Positions 8,938 through 18,993 of a stretch of DNA of 64,000 nt are shown here, one piece after another. The stretch is taken from the NCBI RefSeq assembly GCF_008638305.1, contig NZ_VTPZ01000004.1, forward strand, positions 158,749-222,748, in the 5' to 3' direction. How positions within the stretch are numbered: position 1 is the stretch's first letter; every line of letters begins with the position of its first letter. The DNA is from Pseudomonas profundi (GTDB lineage Bacteria > Pseudomonadota > Gammaproteobacteria > Pseudomonadales > Pseudomonadaceae). The notes under the pieces are model-generated. The model saw only the letters and a program-made list of their open reading frames with translations, had not been told where the DNA came from and searched no databases. The position numbers and the translations under genes are program-made.

Positions 8938-9858
8938 TTATGGCTTTTCAGCGGCCCCGTTGACAGATCGACGATACGTATCTGCTTCGGTGGTGATCCA
9001 GTCTCGAAATGCTTGAAGAGTAGCCGACTCAGCCTTGCGCTCTGGTATGACCAGGTAATACGCCTTGTCGCTTTCGAAAGTATGCGGGTTGGCGATGACC
9101 AGGCGCCGGGTTTCGAGTTCGTTGCGAATCAGAAACGGCGGGATTAACGCGACACCCATGCCCAGCATGGCGGCCTGGGCGAGCATGGAGAACAGTTCCA
9201 GACGGGTGCCGTTGAGGTCGTGTTCGACGCGCATCTCCTGCGAGGCAAACCACTGCCGCCAGGCGTAGGGGCGAGTGCTTTGTTGTAACAGCGGCATGTT
9301 TGCTATGTCAGCCGGGGCGAGTTCGGCACGATCGCCCAGCAGCGCCGGGCTGCATACAGGCACAGGATGCTCTTTCATCAGAAAATGCGCTTCGGTACCT
9401 GACCAATCCCCGTCACCGAAATAGATGGATGCATCGAATTCGGTATCAGCGAACAGGAAAGGCCGCGTGCGGTTGGTGAAGTTGACCGTCACCTGCGGGT
9501 TAGCCTGTATGAACTGCCCCAGGCGCGGCAGTAGCCATTGGGTGCCGAAGGTTGGCACCAGCGCCAGCTCCAGCGTCGCCGTGCCCTGGTTGCCCATCAC
9601 CGAAAGAGTGTCGCGTTCCACGGCATCCAGGCGACTGGCTACGCGCCGGCTGTAGGTCTGTCCGGCCTCGGTCAGCTTTACGCCTCGGCGGGTTCGCCGG
9701 AACAACTGTACATCCAGGAATTCCTCCAGGTTGGCAATCTGTCGGCACACAGCGCTTTGCGTGAGTGACAGTTCTTCAGCCGCCTTGGTAAAGCTTTCGT
9801 GCCGGGCCGATGATTCGAAACAAATCAACGCCTGAGTCGGGGGAATCTTGCGACGCAT
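8938..9858 (-). CDS. gcdR: LysR-family regulator, probably of glutaryl-CoA dehydrogenase
   Basis: The ATG at 9858 follows TGGAGA and gives 306 residues starting MRRKIPPTQALICFESSAR, the usual opening of the GcvA-type LysR group. The helix-turn-helix spans about residues 20-60 (SFTKAAEELSLTQSAVCRQI), followed by LFRRTRRGVKLTEAG. The C-terminal part is the effector-binding domain. It is transcribed away from gcdH across a 245-base gap, the arrangement known for GcdR in pseudomonads, so I infer that it senses a glutarate or lysine-derived metabolite and activates gcdH. It also converges on the SnoaL cluster and could instead serve it, but divergence from gcdH is the stronger clue. Confidence 0.75.
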   Translation of the reverse strand: MRRKIPPTQALICFESSARHESFTKAAEELSLTQSAVCRQIANLEEFLDVQLFRRTRRGVKLTEAGQTYSRRVASRLDAVERDTLSVMGNQGTATLELALVPTFGTQWLLPRLGQFIQANPQVTVNFTNRTRPFLFADTEFDASIYFGDGDWSGTEAHFLMKEHPVPVCSPALLGDRAELAPADIANMPLLQQSTRPYAWRQWFASQEMRVEHDLNGTRLELFSMLAQAAMLGMGVALIPPFLIRNELETRRLVIANPHTFESDKAYYLVIPERKAESATLQAFRDWITTEADTYRRSVNGAAEKP

Positions 9859-10103
9859 GGAGTCTCCAATGTACAACGACGAGCTCAGGCCCGGACGGGA
9901 CAAGCACCTCGGAATTCACTTTAATGACCATCAGATGAGCACCTGACGCCAAAGCCCTGGGGCTTGGTCAGTTTCGGAGTTCGAAAATAGCACAGATACC
10001 TGAAAAAAACGCGGTTGCTCATCGCCGGTGCCGCCCCTACCATCCAACGCAAACCGAGGCACTGCCCCAGTGTCTTCCCGATACAACGACATACGGAGTT
10101 CTC

Positions 10104-11288
10104 ATGGCCGATTCGAAAGCGAGTTTCAACTGGAGTGATCCACTGTTGCTGGACCAGCAGCTGACCGAAGAAGAGCGCATGGTGCGCGACTCAGCTGCTC
10201 AGTATTGCCAGCAGAAACTGATGCCACGGGTGCTTGAGTCCTTCCGTCATGAGCAGACCGATGCATCGATATTCCGTGAAATGGGCGAGCTGGGTCTGCT
10301 GGGCGCGACCATTCCCGAGCAGTACGGCGGAAGCGGGCTGAACTATGTCTGCTACGGTTTGATCGCCCGTGAAGTCGAGCGCGTCGATTCCGGTTACCGC
10401 TCCATGATGAGTGTGCAGTCCTCGCTGGTGATGGTACCGATCAACGAGTTTGGTACCGAAGAGCAGAAACAGAAGTATCTGCCCAAGCTGGCCAGCGGTG
10501 AATTCATCGGCTGTTTTGGTCTGACCGAGCCCAACCACGGTTCTGATCCGGGTTCCATGGTAACTCGTGCTCGCAAGGTCGATGGCGGTTATCGTCTGAG
10601 CGGAGCGAAGATGTGGATCACCAACAGCCCGATCGCTGACGTATTCGTTGTCTGGGCGAAGACTGAAGACGACGTCATCCGCGGCTTTATTCTGGAGAAG
10701 GGCTGGGAAGGTCTGAGCGCTCCGGCTATCAAGGGCAAGGTCGGCCTGCGTACCTCCATCACCGGCGAAATCGTGATGGAAGATGTATTCGTGCCTGAAG
10801 AAAACCTCATGCCTGGCGTGACGGGTCTGCGTGGCCCGTTCACTTGCCTGAACTCGGCCCGTTACGGCATCGCGTGGGGCGCACTGGGCGCCGCCGAGTT
10901 CTGCTGGCACACGGCTCGTCAGTACACAATGGATCGCATGCAGTTTGGCCGCCCGCTGGCGCAAACCCAGCTGGTACAGAAGAAGCTGGCCGACATGCAG
11001 ACCGAGATCACGATGGCGCTGCAAGGCTGCCTGCGTCTGGGTCGCATGAAAGACGAAGGCACTGCATCAGTTGAGATCACCTCGATCATGAAGCGCAACT
11101 CCTGCGGCAAGTCGCTGGACATAGCGCGCGTTGCCCGTGACATGCTTGGTGGTAACGGTATCTCCGACGAGTTCGGCGTGATTCGCCACGTGGTCAACCT
11201 TGAAGTGGTCAATACCTACGAAGGTACTCATGATGTGCACGCACTGATTCTGGGTCGCGCGCAGACTGGCCTGCAGGCATTCTTCTAA
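10104..11288 (+). CDS. gcdH: Glutaryl-CoA dehydrogenase
   Basis: A 394-residue acyl-CoA dehydrogenase that oxidises and decarboxylates glutaryl-CoA to crotonyl-CoA in lysine, tryptophan and glutarate catabolism. The FAD/acyl-CoA motifs [16 protein letters not shown] and [18 protein letters not shown] are intact. The catalytic Glu lies in [20 protein letters not shown] near the C-terminus. [19 protein letters not shown] is specific to the glutaryl-CoA branch. ACGGAGTTCTC precedes the ATG. The CoA-transferase gene often found behind gcdH is absent here: a strong terminator follows at once. Confidence 0.95.
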   Translation: MADSKASFNWSDPLLLDQQLTEEERMVRDSAAQYCQQKLMPRVLESFRHEQTDASIFREMGELGLLGATIPEQYGGSGLNYVCYGLIAREVERVDSGYRSMMSVQSSLVMVPINEFGTEEQKQKYLPKLASGEFIGCFGLTEPNHGSDPGSMVTRARKVDGGYRLSGAKMWITNSPIADVFVVWAKTEDDVIRGFILEKGWEGLSAPAIKGKVGLRTSITGEIVMEDVFVPEENLMPGVTGLRGPFTCLNSARYGIAWGALGAAEFCWHTARQYTMDRMQFGRPLAQTQLVQKKLADMQTEITMALQGCLRLGRMKDEGTASVEITSIMKRNSCGKSLDIARVARDMLGGNGISDEFGVIRHVVNLEVVNTYEGTHDVHALILGRAQTGLQAFF

Positions 11289-11303
11289 GGTTGCCAGGCA
11301 AAC

Positions 11304-11344
11304 AAAACGGGGCTGAAGGAGAAATCCTTCAGCCCCGTTTTTGT
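11304..11344 (+). terminator. Rho-independent terminator after gcdH
   Basis: A near-perfect stem of about 16 base pairs (ACGGGGCTGAAGGA with its complement) closes on a GAAA loop and is followed by a run of T. It begins about 15 bases after the gcdH stop. The flanking A and T runs would let it also stop transcription arriving from the other strand, where the stress-protein gene ends 34 bases on. Confidence 0.93.
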
Positions 11345-11377
11345 TTCTGCCCGGGCGGTTGACGAGGCGCAGGGCGG

Positions 11378-12169
11378 TCAGGGCATCAGCAATACCGGAC
11401 GATGACTGGCCCTGGCCACCGCTTCAGCTGTGCTGCCGACCAGTAGTTCGGCAATGGGTGTATTGCCGCGCTTACCGATAATCAGCAGCGCCACATGTTC
11501 CTGCTCGGCGAATGAGACCAGTTTCTCTGCAGGGTCCCCCATGATCCGTCTGGATTGAACCTTCGGATAGGTCTCAGCGAAGTGTTTCAGCACCGGCTGG
11601 ACACGTTCTTCGTCGTGATCGTCATCATCGTCGGCCTTTATCCAGACGACAAATCCATGATCGATTCTGCTCAGCATCTTCTCGAAGGCGCGCTGGGCAT
11701 TACGCGATGAATCAGAGCCGTCGGTCGCCAGCATCAGCGGTGAATCCGCCACGGCCTGTTCGGCATCGGCAGGAATCACGACTACCGGAACGCTGCTTAC
11801 CCGCGTCAGATTCAACACCACATTGCCAAACAGCGCGGCGCGCCCCGCTGAGTGGTTGCGATTCAGTGCAATAATTCCGTCGGCATTGAGCTTGCGCGCC
11901 GCAGCCGCGAGTTCCGCAGCAGGAAAGCCATGGCGCACCACATGATCCACCTGCACATCAAGTTCGGTTTGCAGCCGTTTTTCGATCTTTTCCAGATGGT
12001 GGGCAATCGCCGAGTCGTTATCTTCCAGACGCTTGCGATTATGTGTCTCGACCACATGGGTCAGGCTCAGCCGTTCGACGCCGAGCAGTTTTATGATTCC
12101 CGGCAGGTGATCAAATATCTTGTCCCATTTCTCTGAATAATCGACGCTCAGAACGCAGTGCTTCAGCAT
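11378..12169 (-). CDS. Tandem universal stress protein (UspE-like)
   Basis: 263 residues forming two UspA domains, about residues 1-130 and 140-263. The second has the complete nucleotide-binding motif: GKRG, nine residues, then GST. The first domain keeps only a degenerate version (NRNHSAGRAALFGN), so probably only one site binds ATP. An acidic run, DDDDDHDEE near residue 180, is unusual. Tandem Usp proteins respond to stress or growth arrest in the cytoplasm; the specific signal is unknown. It is a single gene convergent with gcdH. AAGGAGATACC just before the start supports the ATG at 12169. Confidence 0.88.
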   Translation of the reverse strand: MLKHCVLSVDYSEKWDKIFDHLPGIIKLLGVERLSLTHVVETHNRKRLEDNDSAIAHHLEKIEKRLQTELDVQVDHVVRHGFPAAELAAAARKLNADGIIALNRNHSAGRAALFGNVVLNLTRVSSVPVVVIPADAEQAVADSPLMLATDGSDSSRNAQRAFEKMLSRIDHGFVVWIKADDDDDHDEERVQPVLKHFAETYPKVQSRRIMGDPAEKLVSFAEQEHVALLIIGKRGNTPIAELLVGSTAEAVARASHRPVLLMP

Positions 12170-12283
12170 GGTATCTCCTTGCGAATCTTGACGGCCTCTT
12201 TGAAAATCTGACCCTGCGCTGGCGGCTTAATTCCTTGCCGGTTGGGTGCGGGGGCGCGACGACGGCGGTCAAGCTGGCTCTTC

Positions 12284-12880
12284 TCACTCTGCCGTATTGC
12301 CCTGCGTAGCGAGCGCGCCGCAATCGGCTGCTATCCATTTCGATACTTCCGTATGCTCAATCAGCACAGGCTCGTCTTCACTGGCTGTGGCGGCGTGATT
12401 ACTCTTGCCCGAAAACGACGAGCGCATCTCACGGCTGCTGATCATCTCCAGGTCGCCGCGCATGTCACCGACAAAGCCATGATCTCCGGAACAGGTGCCA
12501 TGAAAAGCAAGGCGCGACTTGCCGTCCTGTTCGATCTGTAGATCACAGCCGCTCATGCTTTGCTGTGCTTCGGCCAGGAGCGCCTGCGGGTTGATCATCA
12601 GGGCGGCATCGTCGGCGGTTATGCAGTCGGTGGTGGTTCGCAGGTCTTCTTCCGACTCCAGCGTTGATTCCATCTGGGCGCGCTGCTCGGGGGGAAGTTG
12701 CGCCAACACCGCTTCCTGCTGTTTGCGGATATCAGCCTGGGCGTCCCTGCCGTCGACCAGCGTAGTCGCGTGACTGCGCCAAAGCCCTGGCTCGGGTTGT
12801 GGGGTGATGGTTTGAGCCTGCGACACAGCGGCTGCCGCTGACAGGCAAGCGCCGAATAGAAGCCGCTGGGGGTGATTCAT
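12284..12880 (-). CDS. DUF3617 family exported protein
   Basis: A 198-residue protein from the ATG at 12880, which follows AGGAAAT and begins a Sec signal peptide (hydrophobic segment RLLFGACLSAAAAVSQAQ). The mature part has the DUF3617 opening EPGLWRSHAT and two conserved cysteines (TTDCITADDAAL and MSGCDLQIEQDG), likely disulphide-bonded in the periplasm. Members of the family have no settled function. The gene lies between rhlE and the stress protein on the same strand, with a terminator-like hairpin between it and rhlE. Confidence 0.78.
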   Translation of the reverse strand: MNHPQRLLFGACLSAAAAVSQAQTITPQPEPGLWRSHATTLVDGRDAQADIRKQQEAVLAQLPPEQRAQMESTLESEEDLRTTTDCITADDAALMINPQALLAEAQQSMSGCDLQIEQDGKSRLAFHGTCSGDHGFVGDMRGDLEMISSREMRSSFSGKSNHAATASEDEPVLIEHTEVSKWIAADCGALATQGNTAE

Positions 12881-12997
12881 CGAGATTTCCTCTGAATAGT
12901 ATGGCTTCGCCAACTATAGATAGAGGGAGCAGTGCGGGCAAAAAAGGCGGGCAAATCTGCGAACAGACCGACGCTACATTGGGTGCAGATGGCAAAT

Positions 12998-13016
12998 GGC
13001 CCGGCATTGCCGGGCC
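12998..13016 (-). terminator. Hairpin after rhlE
   Basis: A perfect seven-base-pair GC stem (GGCCCGG / CCGGGCC) with a five-base loop lies 19 bases behind the rhlE stop on the minus strand. Only a short ATTT follows, so it is a weak rho-independent terminator or an mRNA 3'-end stabiliser. Confidence 0.6.
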
Positions 13017-13034
13017 TTGGGTAAGCCTTATCGG

Positions 13035-14549
13035 TTAACGGCTGAACAGCGCTGGTTTTTCCCGCTGGGGCCGGCTTGGGCGAGGTGCACTGTCACGCTG
13101 AGACGTACTCGGCGGGACTGCCCGGTTGCCGTAGGCTTGCAAGCGTCTTTCTTCTGCTACTGCGTCACGGGGTTCGCTGATACCCGGGCGCGCCGCACGC
13201 GGCTCGCTGTTAGGACGACCACCAGTGCGTGGCTTGTCTGAACGGGGCTTGTCGGAACGTGCCTTGTCAGCGCGCGGCTTATCGTTGCGACCCGGGCTGC
13301 GAGCAGGTTTCTGAGCGCCGTTCGCTGCAGAACGACCACGGCCGCCACCTGGCGCGCCCCGCGGGCGTTCCGGACGGTCACTGTTGAGCTCGGCCTGAGC
13401 CGGCGGCTCGAAGCCCTGCAGATCGCCTTCTTCAATGCGCTGGCGGGTCATCCGTTCGATGGCCTTGAGCAACTTCTCTTCGTCGGGGCTGACCAGTGAA
13501 ACCGCGCCGCCGCTGCGACCGGCACGGCCGGTACGACCGATACGGTGCACATAGTCTTCCGAGACGTTAGGCAGTTCGAAATTGATGACGTGCGGCAGCT
13601 GATCAATATCCAGGCCGCGCGCAGCAATGTCAGTCGCAACCAGAATTCGCAGCTTGTTGGCTTTGAAGTCCGCCAGGGCCTTGGTGCGGGCGCTCTGGCT
13701 CTTGTTACCGTGGATGGCTGATGCGGGCAGGCCGTTCTTGTCCAGATATTCAGCCAGACGGTTGGCGCCGTGCTTGGTACGGGTAAATACCAGCACCTGC
13801 TCCCACGCGCCCTGAGTGATCAGGTGGGCAACCAGCGCGCGCTTGTGGCCAGCAGCGACGCGGTACACGCTCTGCTGGATACGCTCGACGGTGGTATTGG
13901 GCGGGGTGACTTCGATACGTGCCGGGTTGTTCAGCAGCTTGTTGGCCAGGTCGGTAATGTCTTTGGAGAAGGTCGCCGAGAACAGTAGCGTCTGACGGGC
14001 AGAAGGCAGCTTGGCGATGACTTTCTTGACATCATGAACGAAGCCCATGTCGAGCATGCGGTCTGCTTCGTCAAGCACGAGAATTTCGACCTTGGACAGA
14101 TCCACCGCGCGCTGTCCGACCAGATCCAGCAGGCGGCCGGGGCAGGCGACGAGTACGTCGAGGCCTGGAGCGATCGCTTTCATCTGCGGATTGGCACCCA
14201 CGCCGCCAAAGACGCAGGCGGATTTCATGGCCAGCTCGCCGCCGTAGGTCTGGAAGCTCTGGTGAACCTGCGCCGCGAGTTCGCGGGTCGGGGTCAATAC
14301 CAGTACGCGTACCTGCTTGGGCGCACGGCGAAAACTGGCGTCGGCCTGGCCGAGCGGAAACAGTTTTTCCAGGACGGGCAGGGCGAAGCCTGCGGTCTTG
14401 CCGGTGCCGGTCTGGGCAGCAACCATCAGGTCGCGGCCTTGAAGTACTGCCGGGATGGCTTGTAACTGGACGGGGGAAGGCGTGGTGTAACCGGTGGCCG
14501 CTACGGCGCGCACGAGCACGTCGGAAAGACCGAGAGAAGCAAAGGACAT
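13035..14549 (-). CDS. rhlE: DEAD-box ATP-dependent RNA helicase RhlE
   Basis: 504 residues. The Q motif and Walker A ([14 protein letters not shown] near residue 45), the DEAD box in [13 protein letters not shown] near residue 155, SAT in LLFSATFS, and the motif [15 protein letters not shown] near residue 335 are all present. The last 120 residues form a basic, repetitive, disordered tail ([16 protein letters not shown]) typical of RhlE, used for extra RNA contacts. The family remodels ribosomal precursors and degradosome substrates, notably in the cold. It is the first gene of its strand after a 185-base gap from metF. Confidence 0.94.
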   Translation of the reverse strand: MSFASLGLSDVLVRAVAATGYTTPSPVQLQAIPAVLQGRDLMVAAQTGTGKTAGFALPVLEKLFPLGQADASFRRAPKQVRVLVLTPTRELAAQVHQSFQTYGGELAMKSACVFGGVGANPQMKAIAPGLDVLVACPGRLLDLVGQRAVDLSKVEILVLDEADRMLDMGFVHDVKKVIAKLPSARQTLLFSATFSKDITDLANKLLNNPARIEVTPPNTTVERIQQSVYRVAAGHKRALVAHLITQGAWEQVLVFTRTKHGANRLAEYLDKNGLPASAIHGNKSQSARTKALADFKANKLRILVATDIAARGLDIDQLPHVINFELPNVSEDYVHRIGRTGRAGRSGGAVSLVSPDEEKLLKAIERMTRQRIEEGDLQGFEPPAQAELNSDRPERPRGAPGGGRGRSAANGAQKPARSPGRNDKPRADKARSDKPRSDKPRTGGRPNSEPRAARPGISEPRDAVAEERRLQAYGNRAVPPSTSQRDSAPRPSRPQREKPALFSR

Positions 14550-14697
14550 TCAGATAACCCTGTGATGGCCGTTTGCGGAACGATTTGTCCGTGCGGCCGA
14601 TGATGAAGGAGCGCAAGTATAACAGAATCGCGCAGAATGCGTTGAGGAGAGCGACCGGCAGCCGGAGCGACCGCCTGAAATCTCGCTGGAATGAGAA

Positions 14698-14720
14698 CCG
14701 GCTCCGGATTGCGGAGCCGG
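14698..14720 (-). terminator. Hairpin after metF
   Basis: A perfect nine-base-pair stem (CCGGCTCCG / CGGAGCCGG) with a five-base loop begins 14 bases after the metF stop on the minus strand, followed by TTCTCATT. It probably ends the ahcY-metF transcript. The U tract is poor. Confidence 0.65.
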
Positions 14721-14734
14721 GATCAGAGCGCCGA

Positions 14735-15583
14735 TCAGGACCGGCCCAGGTTGCGCCAGACGGCCAGACTCGGCTCGGCCTGGTTCAGGGTATAGAAGTG
14801 CAGCCCTGGCGCGCCGCCGTCCAGCAGGCGTTCACACATGTGGCTGATTACCTCGGTGCCGAAGCCGGCGATGCTGGCGCTGTCGTCGCCATAGGCTTCC
14901 AGCTGCTTGCGAATCCAGCGAGGAATCTCGGCGCCACAGGAGTCGGAGAAGCGCGCCAGTTTGGTGTAGTTGGTAATCGGCATAATGCCCGGAATGATCG
15001 GGATATCCACGCCAGCCTTGCGTACACGCTCAACGAAGTGGAAGTAGCAATCGGCATTGAAGAAGTACTGCGTGATTGCACTGTCCGCACCGGCCCTGGC
15101 CTTGCGGATGAAGTTCTCCAGATCGGCCTCGAAGTGTCGTGCCTGCGGATGGGCTTCCGGATAGGCAGCCACTTCGATGGTGAAGTGATCGCCGGTTTCG
15201 TTGCGGATGAATTCCACCAGCTCGTTGGCATAGCGCAGCTCACCCGACGCCTGGCCCATACCTGACGGCAAATCGCCGCGCAACGCAACGATGCGCTTGA
15301 TACCGGCTTCACGGTACTGGTTGAGCAGGCTGCGCAAGTCTTCCTTGGCGTCGCCCACACATGACAGATGCGGCGCGGTCGGAATTTTCACTTCCTGGTC
15401 GAGCTGCAGCACGGTATTGACTGTGCGATCGCGGGTCGAGCCGCCGGCACCGTAGGTCACCGAGAAGAACTCGGGTTTCTCTGCGGCTATCACGTGGGCG
15501 GCAGCGATCAGTTTTTCATGTCCCGCATCAGTCTTGGTCGGAAAGAACTCGAAGCTGATGGGATTGTTTTGCTCTGTGGTCAT
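14735..15583 (-). CDS. metF: 5,10-methylenetetrahydrofolate reductase
   Basis: 282 residues, the normal bacterial length. The opening ISFEFFPTKTDAGHEKL, then FSVTYGAGGSTRDRTV near residue 40, and YFFNADCYFHFVERVRKAG near residue 165 are MetF hallmarks. The FAD enzyme makes 5-methyl-THF, the methyl donor for methionine synthesis. It lies 101 bases downstream of ahcY on the same strand without a terminator between them, so it is probably co-transcribed and under the same SAH riboswitch. Confidence 0.95.
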   Translation of the reverse strand: MTTEQNNPISFEFFPTKTDAGHEKLIAAAHVIAAEKPEFFSVTYGAGGSTRDRTVNTVLQLDQEVKIPTAPHLSCVGDAKEDLRSLLNQYREAGIKRIVALRGDLPSGMGQASGELRYANELVEFIRNETGDHFTIEVAAYPEAHPQARHFEADLENFIRKARAGADSAITQYFFNADCYFHFVERVRKAGVDIPIIPGIMPITNYTKLARFSDSCGAEIPRWIRKQLEAYGDDSASIAGFGTEVISHMCERLLDGGAPGLHFYTLNQAEPSLAVWRNLGRS

Positions 15584-15684
15584 GCTTTTATTCTCACGCG
15601 CGGCAGGCTGTATGCGAACCGGCGAGATGACCGTGCCTGGGCACAGACAGCTCGCGGTTGAAATGCTTCGCCTGCGGCTGGTTT

Positions 15685-17091
15685 TTAATAGCGGTAGGAG
15701 TCCGGCTTGAACGGACCTTCCTGGTTCACGCCAATATAGTCGGCCTGCTCAGGTGTCAGCTGCGTGACGACGCCGCCGAAACCCTTGACCATTTCCAGTG
15801 CCACTTCTTCGTCGAGCTTTTTCGGCAGAACCATGACGGTAACGTTCCTGGTCTTCTCGACGACCGGCAGATCGGCGAACTTCTCGTTGAACAGGTGGAT
15901 CTGTGCCAGCACCTGGTTAGCAAAGGAGCCATCCATAATGCGGCTGGGGTGCCCGGTGGCGTTACCCAGGTTCACCAGACGGCCTTCGGCGAGCAGGATC
16001 AGGTAATCATCGTTTGCAGTGTCGACATCCTTGCCGGTGCGGTGAATCTTGTGAACCTGTGGCTTGACCTCTTCCCAGCCCCAGTTCTTGCGCATGAAGG
16101 CGGTGTCGATTTCATTGTCGAAGTGACCGATATTGCAGACCACGGCACGCTTCTTCAGCGCTTTGAGCATGGGCGCGTCGCACACATTGGCATTGCCTGT
16201 GGTGGTGACGATCAGGTCGATCTTGCCCAGCAGGTCAGCATTGACGCAGCTATCGGTGCCATCGTTGATGCCATTCTTGTACGGCGATACCAGTTCGAAA
16301 CCGTCCATGCATGCCTGCATTGCGCAAATCGGATCCACTTCACTGATGCGGACAATCATGCCTTCCTGGCGCAGCGATGCAGCCGACCCTTTGCCCACAT
16401 CACCGTAGCCGATGACCAGCGCCTGCTTACCCGACAACAGGTGATCGGTGGCGCGTTTGATTGCATCGTTCAGACTGTGACGGCAGCCGTACTTGTTGTC
16501 GTTCTTGCTCTTGGTGACAGAATCGTTGACGTTGATCGCAGGGATCTTCAGTGTTCCCTTTTTCAACATGTCCTGCAGGCGATGCACACCTGTGGTGGTT
16601 TCTTCGGTTACACCGTGAACGCCTTCCAGCACCTGCGGGTACTTGTCATGCAGCAGCTGGGTCAGATCGCCGCCGTCGTCCAGCACCATGTTGGCGTCCC
16701 ATGGCTTGCCATCCTTGAGGATGGTCTGCTCCAGACACCACTCGTATTCTTCTTCGGTTTCGCCCTTCCAGGCGAAAACCGGAACGCCGGCGGCGGCGAT
16801 GGCTGCGGCGGCCTGGTCCTGGGTGGAGAAGATGTTGCACGAGGACCAGCGCACTTCGGCACCCAGGTTGGTCAGCGTCTCGATTAGCACCGCGGTCTGG
16901 ATGGTCATATGAATGCAGCCAAGGATTTTCGCGCCCTTGAGCGGCTGCTCGCCAGCGTACTTGGTGCGCAACGCCAGCAAAGCCGGCATTTCGGACTCGG
17001 CGATGATGATCTCTCGGCGGCCCCAATCGGCCAGGCTAATATCAGCTACCTTGTAGTCATTGAATTCTTTGTCGTTCATTACTGCACTCAT
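15685..17091 (-). CDS. ahcY: S-adenosylhomocysteine hydrolase
   Basis: 468 residues from the ATG at 17091 ([17 protein letters not shown]), preceded by GGAG. It splits SAH to homocysteine and adenosine with a bound NAD. Substrate-domain segment [20 protein letters not shown], the NAD motif [17 protein letters not shown] near residue 225, and the C-terminal FKPDSYRY, which completes the neighbouring active site in the tetramer, are intact. The bacterial internal insertion is present. A SAH riboswitch occupies its leader, and metF follows. Confidence 0.96.
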   Translation of the reverse strand: MSAVMNDKEFNDYKVADISLADWGRREIIIAESEMPALLALRTKYAGEQPLKGAKILGCIHMTIQTAVLIETLTNLGAEVRWSSCNIFSTQDQAAAAIAAAGVPVFAWKGETEEEYEWCLEQTILKDGKPWDANMVLDDGGDLTQLLHDKYPQVLEGVHGVTEETTTGVHRLQDMLKKGTLKIPAINVNDSVTKSKNDNKYGCRHSLNDAIKRATDHLLSGKQALVIGYGDVGKGSAASLRQEGMIVRISEVDPICAMQACMDGFELVSPYKNGINDGTDSCVNADLLGKIDLIVTTTGNANVCDAPMLKALKKRAVVCNIGHFDNEIDTAFMRKNWGWEEVKPQVHKIHRTGKDVDTANDDYLILLAEGRLVNLGNATGHPSRIMDGSFANQVLAQIHLFNEKFADLPVVEKTRNVTVMVLPKKLDEEVALEMVKGFGGVVTQLTPEQADYIGVNQEGPFKPDSYRY

Positions 17092-17116
17092 GCGGTTACT
17101 CCATTCGTGTTCGGCG

Positions 17117-17192
17117 AATGGGCGCGGTTGTCGTTCGAGACACACTCCGAGCCTGACGGTCATCCGACCGCTGCAGCGCCCCTCGGAGGGTC
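17117..17192 (-). ncRNA. SAH riboswitch in the ahcY leader
   Basis: Read on the minus strand, the leader contains CTCCGAGGGGCGCTGCAGCG, a spacer hairpin CGGTCGGATGACCG, then CAGGCTCGGAG. P1 pairs CTCCGAG (17188-17182) with CTCGGAG (17151-17145). GGGCGC, just 3' of the first P1 strand, can pair with GCGCCC at 17125-17120, forming the pseudoknot that defines the S-adenosylhomocysteine riboswitch. The element ends about 28 bases before the ahcY start. In this class SAH binding raises expression of the SAH-recycling genes. Sequence, pairing and gene context all agree. Confidence 0.93.
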
Positions 17193-17291
17193 GATTCGGT
17201 TGGCCTGGACACCTGTTGCAACAGCGTCGGCTTGGCCTGAATGGCGGGAGCGGTGATACTTGCGCCCGTCATGTAAAGTCGGAATGAAACG

Positions 17292-17753
17292 ATGCCAGCT
17301 GTTCCAGTCTTCAAGTTGTTCGTACCTGTTGCGCTTTCCCTTGTACTTATCGGCTGTGCCGAGGAAGTCGACCCCGATTCACCCGAGGGCAAGCGTCAGG
17401 CGCTGTTCAAGCAAATGCTCCATCACAGCGAGCCCATGGGCGGCATGTTCAGCGACCGTCTGCCCTATGATGCAGAAGCCTTTGCTGAGCATGCGCGTCA
17501 GCTCGATGCCCTATCGGACGCGCCCTGGGAGCATTTTCCCGAGCCGGGCGATTCAACCCAGCCAACGGATGCCCTGCCGAAAATCTGGTCCGAGCCGCTG
17601 GCGTTCTCGCTGCGTGTCGAAGACTTCCAGAACGCCACCGCCATGCTCGCCGCAGCGGTCGAAGACGGCGCCGAAGATCCGGAAGCAGTCCGTGACCCGC
17701 TGCGTGCCGTGCAGCAATCCTGCAAGGCCTGTCACGATGATTTCCGCCGTTAG
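17292..17753 (+). CDS. Cytochrome c'-like lipoprotein
   Basis: 153 residues. A lipoprotein signal with lipobox LIGC at about residues 19-22 is followed by an acidic linker (AEEVDPDSPEG). The C-terminal motif SCKACHDDFRR is the CxxCH haem site placed as in cytochrome c', a four-helix c-type cytochrome. It is therefore likely anchored in the periplasm, with a role in electron transfer or NO binding (family knowledge). It sits between the divergent ahcY leader and the convergent metK end, and shares no obvious pathway with the methyl-cycle genes. A reading frame from 17260 overlaps it and is spurious. Confidence 0.85.
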   Translation: MPAVPVFKLFVPVALSLVLIGCAEEVDPDSPEGKRQALFKQMLHHSEPMGGMFSDRLPYDAEAFAEHARQLDALSDAPWEHFPEPGDSTQPTDALPKIWSEPLAFSLRVEDFQNATAMLAAAVEDGAEDPEAVRDPLRAVQQSCKACHDDFRR

Positions 17754-17802
17754 GCGCTGACCTCGGCTCGCTACGTTTTGCAGCGGCTCCCTGTCCTTTG
17801 TT

Positions 17803-18993
17803 TTAAAGCCCCGCTTCTGTCTTCAGTGTTTCCGCCAGATCTGTCTTCTCCCAGGGGAAGGCAGTAAAGGTGTCGCCCTTGACGGTCATTTCTATCGGCG
17901 TCCGGCCGAAGTGACCGTAGGCGGCGGTGGCACGGTACATCGGGTGCAGCAGGTCCAGCATGCGGGTAATGGCGTAGGGACGCAGGTCGAAGTGCGCGCG
18001 GACCAGCTCAACAATCTTGTCGTCGCTGATCTTGCCGGTGCCGAAGGTGTTGATCGCGACTGATGTCGGCTGCGCTACACCGATGGCGTAGGACACCTGG
18101 ATTTCGCAGCGATCGGCCAGACCGGCGGCAACAATATTCTTCGCAACATAGCGGCCGGCGTACGCAGCGCTGCGGTCAACCTTGGACGGATCTTTGCCGG
18201 AAAACGCGCCGCCACCGTGACGGGCCATGCCGCCGTACGTGTCCACGATGATCTTGCGGCCGGTCAGACCGCAGTCACCCACCGGGCCGCCGATCACGAA
18301 CTTGCCGGTCGGGTTGATGTGATACTGCGTGTCAGCGTGCAGTAATTCAGCCGGGATCACGTGTTTGACGATGGTTTCCATCACTGCTTCGCGCAGGTCT
18401 GCCTGTTCGATCTCCGGGTTGTGCTGGGTCGACAATACGATGGCGTCTATTCCGACAACCTTGCCGTTGTCATAGCGGCAGGTCACCTGGGATTTCGCAT
18501 CGGGGCGCAACCAGTTCAGCGTGCCGTTCTTGCGTACTTCGGCCTGGCGCTCGACCAGGCGGTGAGCGAAGGTCACTGGCGCGGGCATCAGCACATCAGT
18601 CTCGTTGCTGGCGTAGCCGAACATCAGGCCCTGGTCGCCGGCGCCCTGGTCTTCAGGCTTCTGGCGGTCGACGCCCTGGGCGATATCAGGGGACTGCTTG
18701 CCAATGATGTTGATCACGCCACAGGTCTCGGCGTCATAGCCGACTTCGGAGGAGGTGTAACCGACGTCCTTGATCACGCTGCGGACCAGATCTTCCAGGT
18801 CAACCCAGGCGCTGGTGGTGATTTCGCCACCGACAATGGCCACACCGGTCTTGACCATGGTTTCGCACGCCACCCGGGCGTACTTGTCTTCGCTGATGAT
18901 GGCATCCAGCACAGCGTCGGAGATCTGATCGGCCAGCTTGTCCGGATGGCCTTCTGAGACGGATTCAGAGGTGAATATCGAGTAGTCGCTCAT
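17803..18993 (-). CDS. metK: S-adenosylmethionine synthetase
   Basis: 396 residues, the usual length. It makes SAM from methionine and [21 protein letters not shown] near residue 10 (ATP and Mg), [12 protein letters not shown] near residue 115, and [19 protein letters not shown] near residue 260 are complete. Its start overlaps the stop of the upstream regulator by four bases (ATGA), so the two genes are translationally coupled. Expression is probably set by that regulator and its operator at 20049-20072. Confidence 0.97.
   Translation of the reverse strand: MSDYSIFTSESVSEGHPDKLADQISDAVLDAIISEDKYARVACETMVKTGVAIVGGEITTSAWVDLEDLVRSVIKDVGYTSSEVGYDAETCGVINIIGKQSPDIAQGVDRQKPEDQGAGDQGLMFGYASNETDVLMPAPVTFAHRLVERQAEVRKNGTLNWLRPDAKSQVTCRYDNGKVVGIDAIVLSTQHNPEIEQADLREAVMETIVKHVIPAELLHADTQYHINPTGKFVIGGPVGDCGLTGRKIIVDTYGGMARHGGGAFSGKDPSKVDRSAAYAGRYVAKNIVAAGLADRCEIQVSYAIGVAQPTSVAINTFGTGKISDDKIVELVRAHFDLRPYAITRMLDLLHPMYRATAAYGHFGRTPIEMTVKGDTFTAFPWEKTDLAETLKTEAGL

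Noticed and set aside
15658-16887. A 409-codon plus-strand open frame opposite ahcY
   Set aside because: No motif or ribosome binding site; it lies fully within ahcY, whose motifs are intact.
17260-17760. A 166-codon frame overlapping the cytochrome gene in another frame
   Set aside because: It is Ser/Arg/Pro-rich, while the frame at 17292 has a lipobox and a haem motif.
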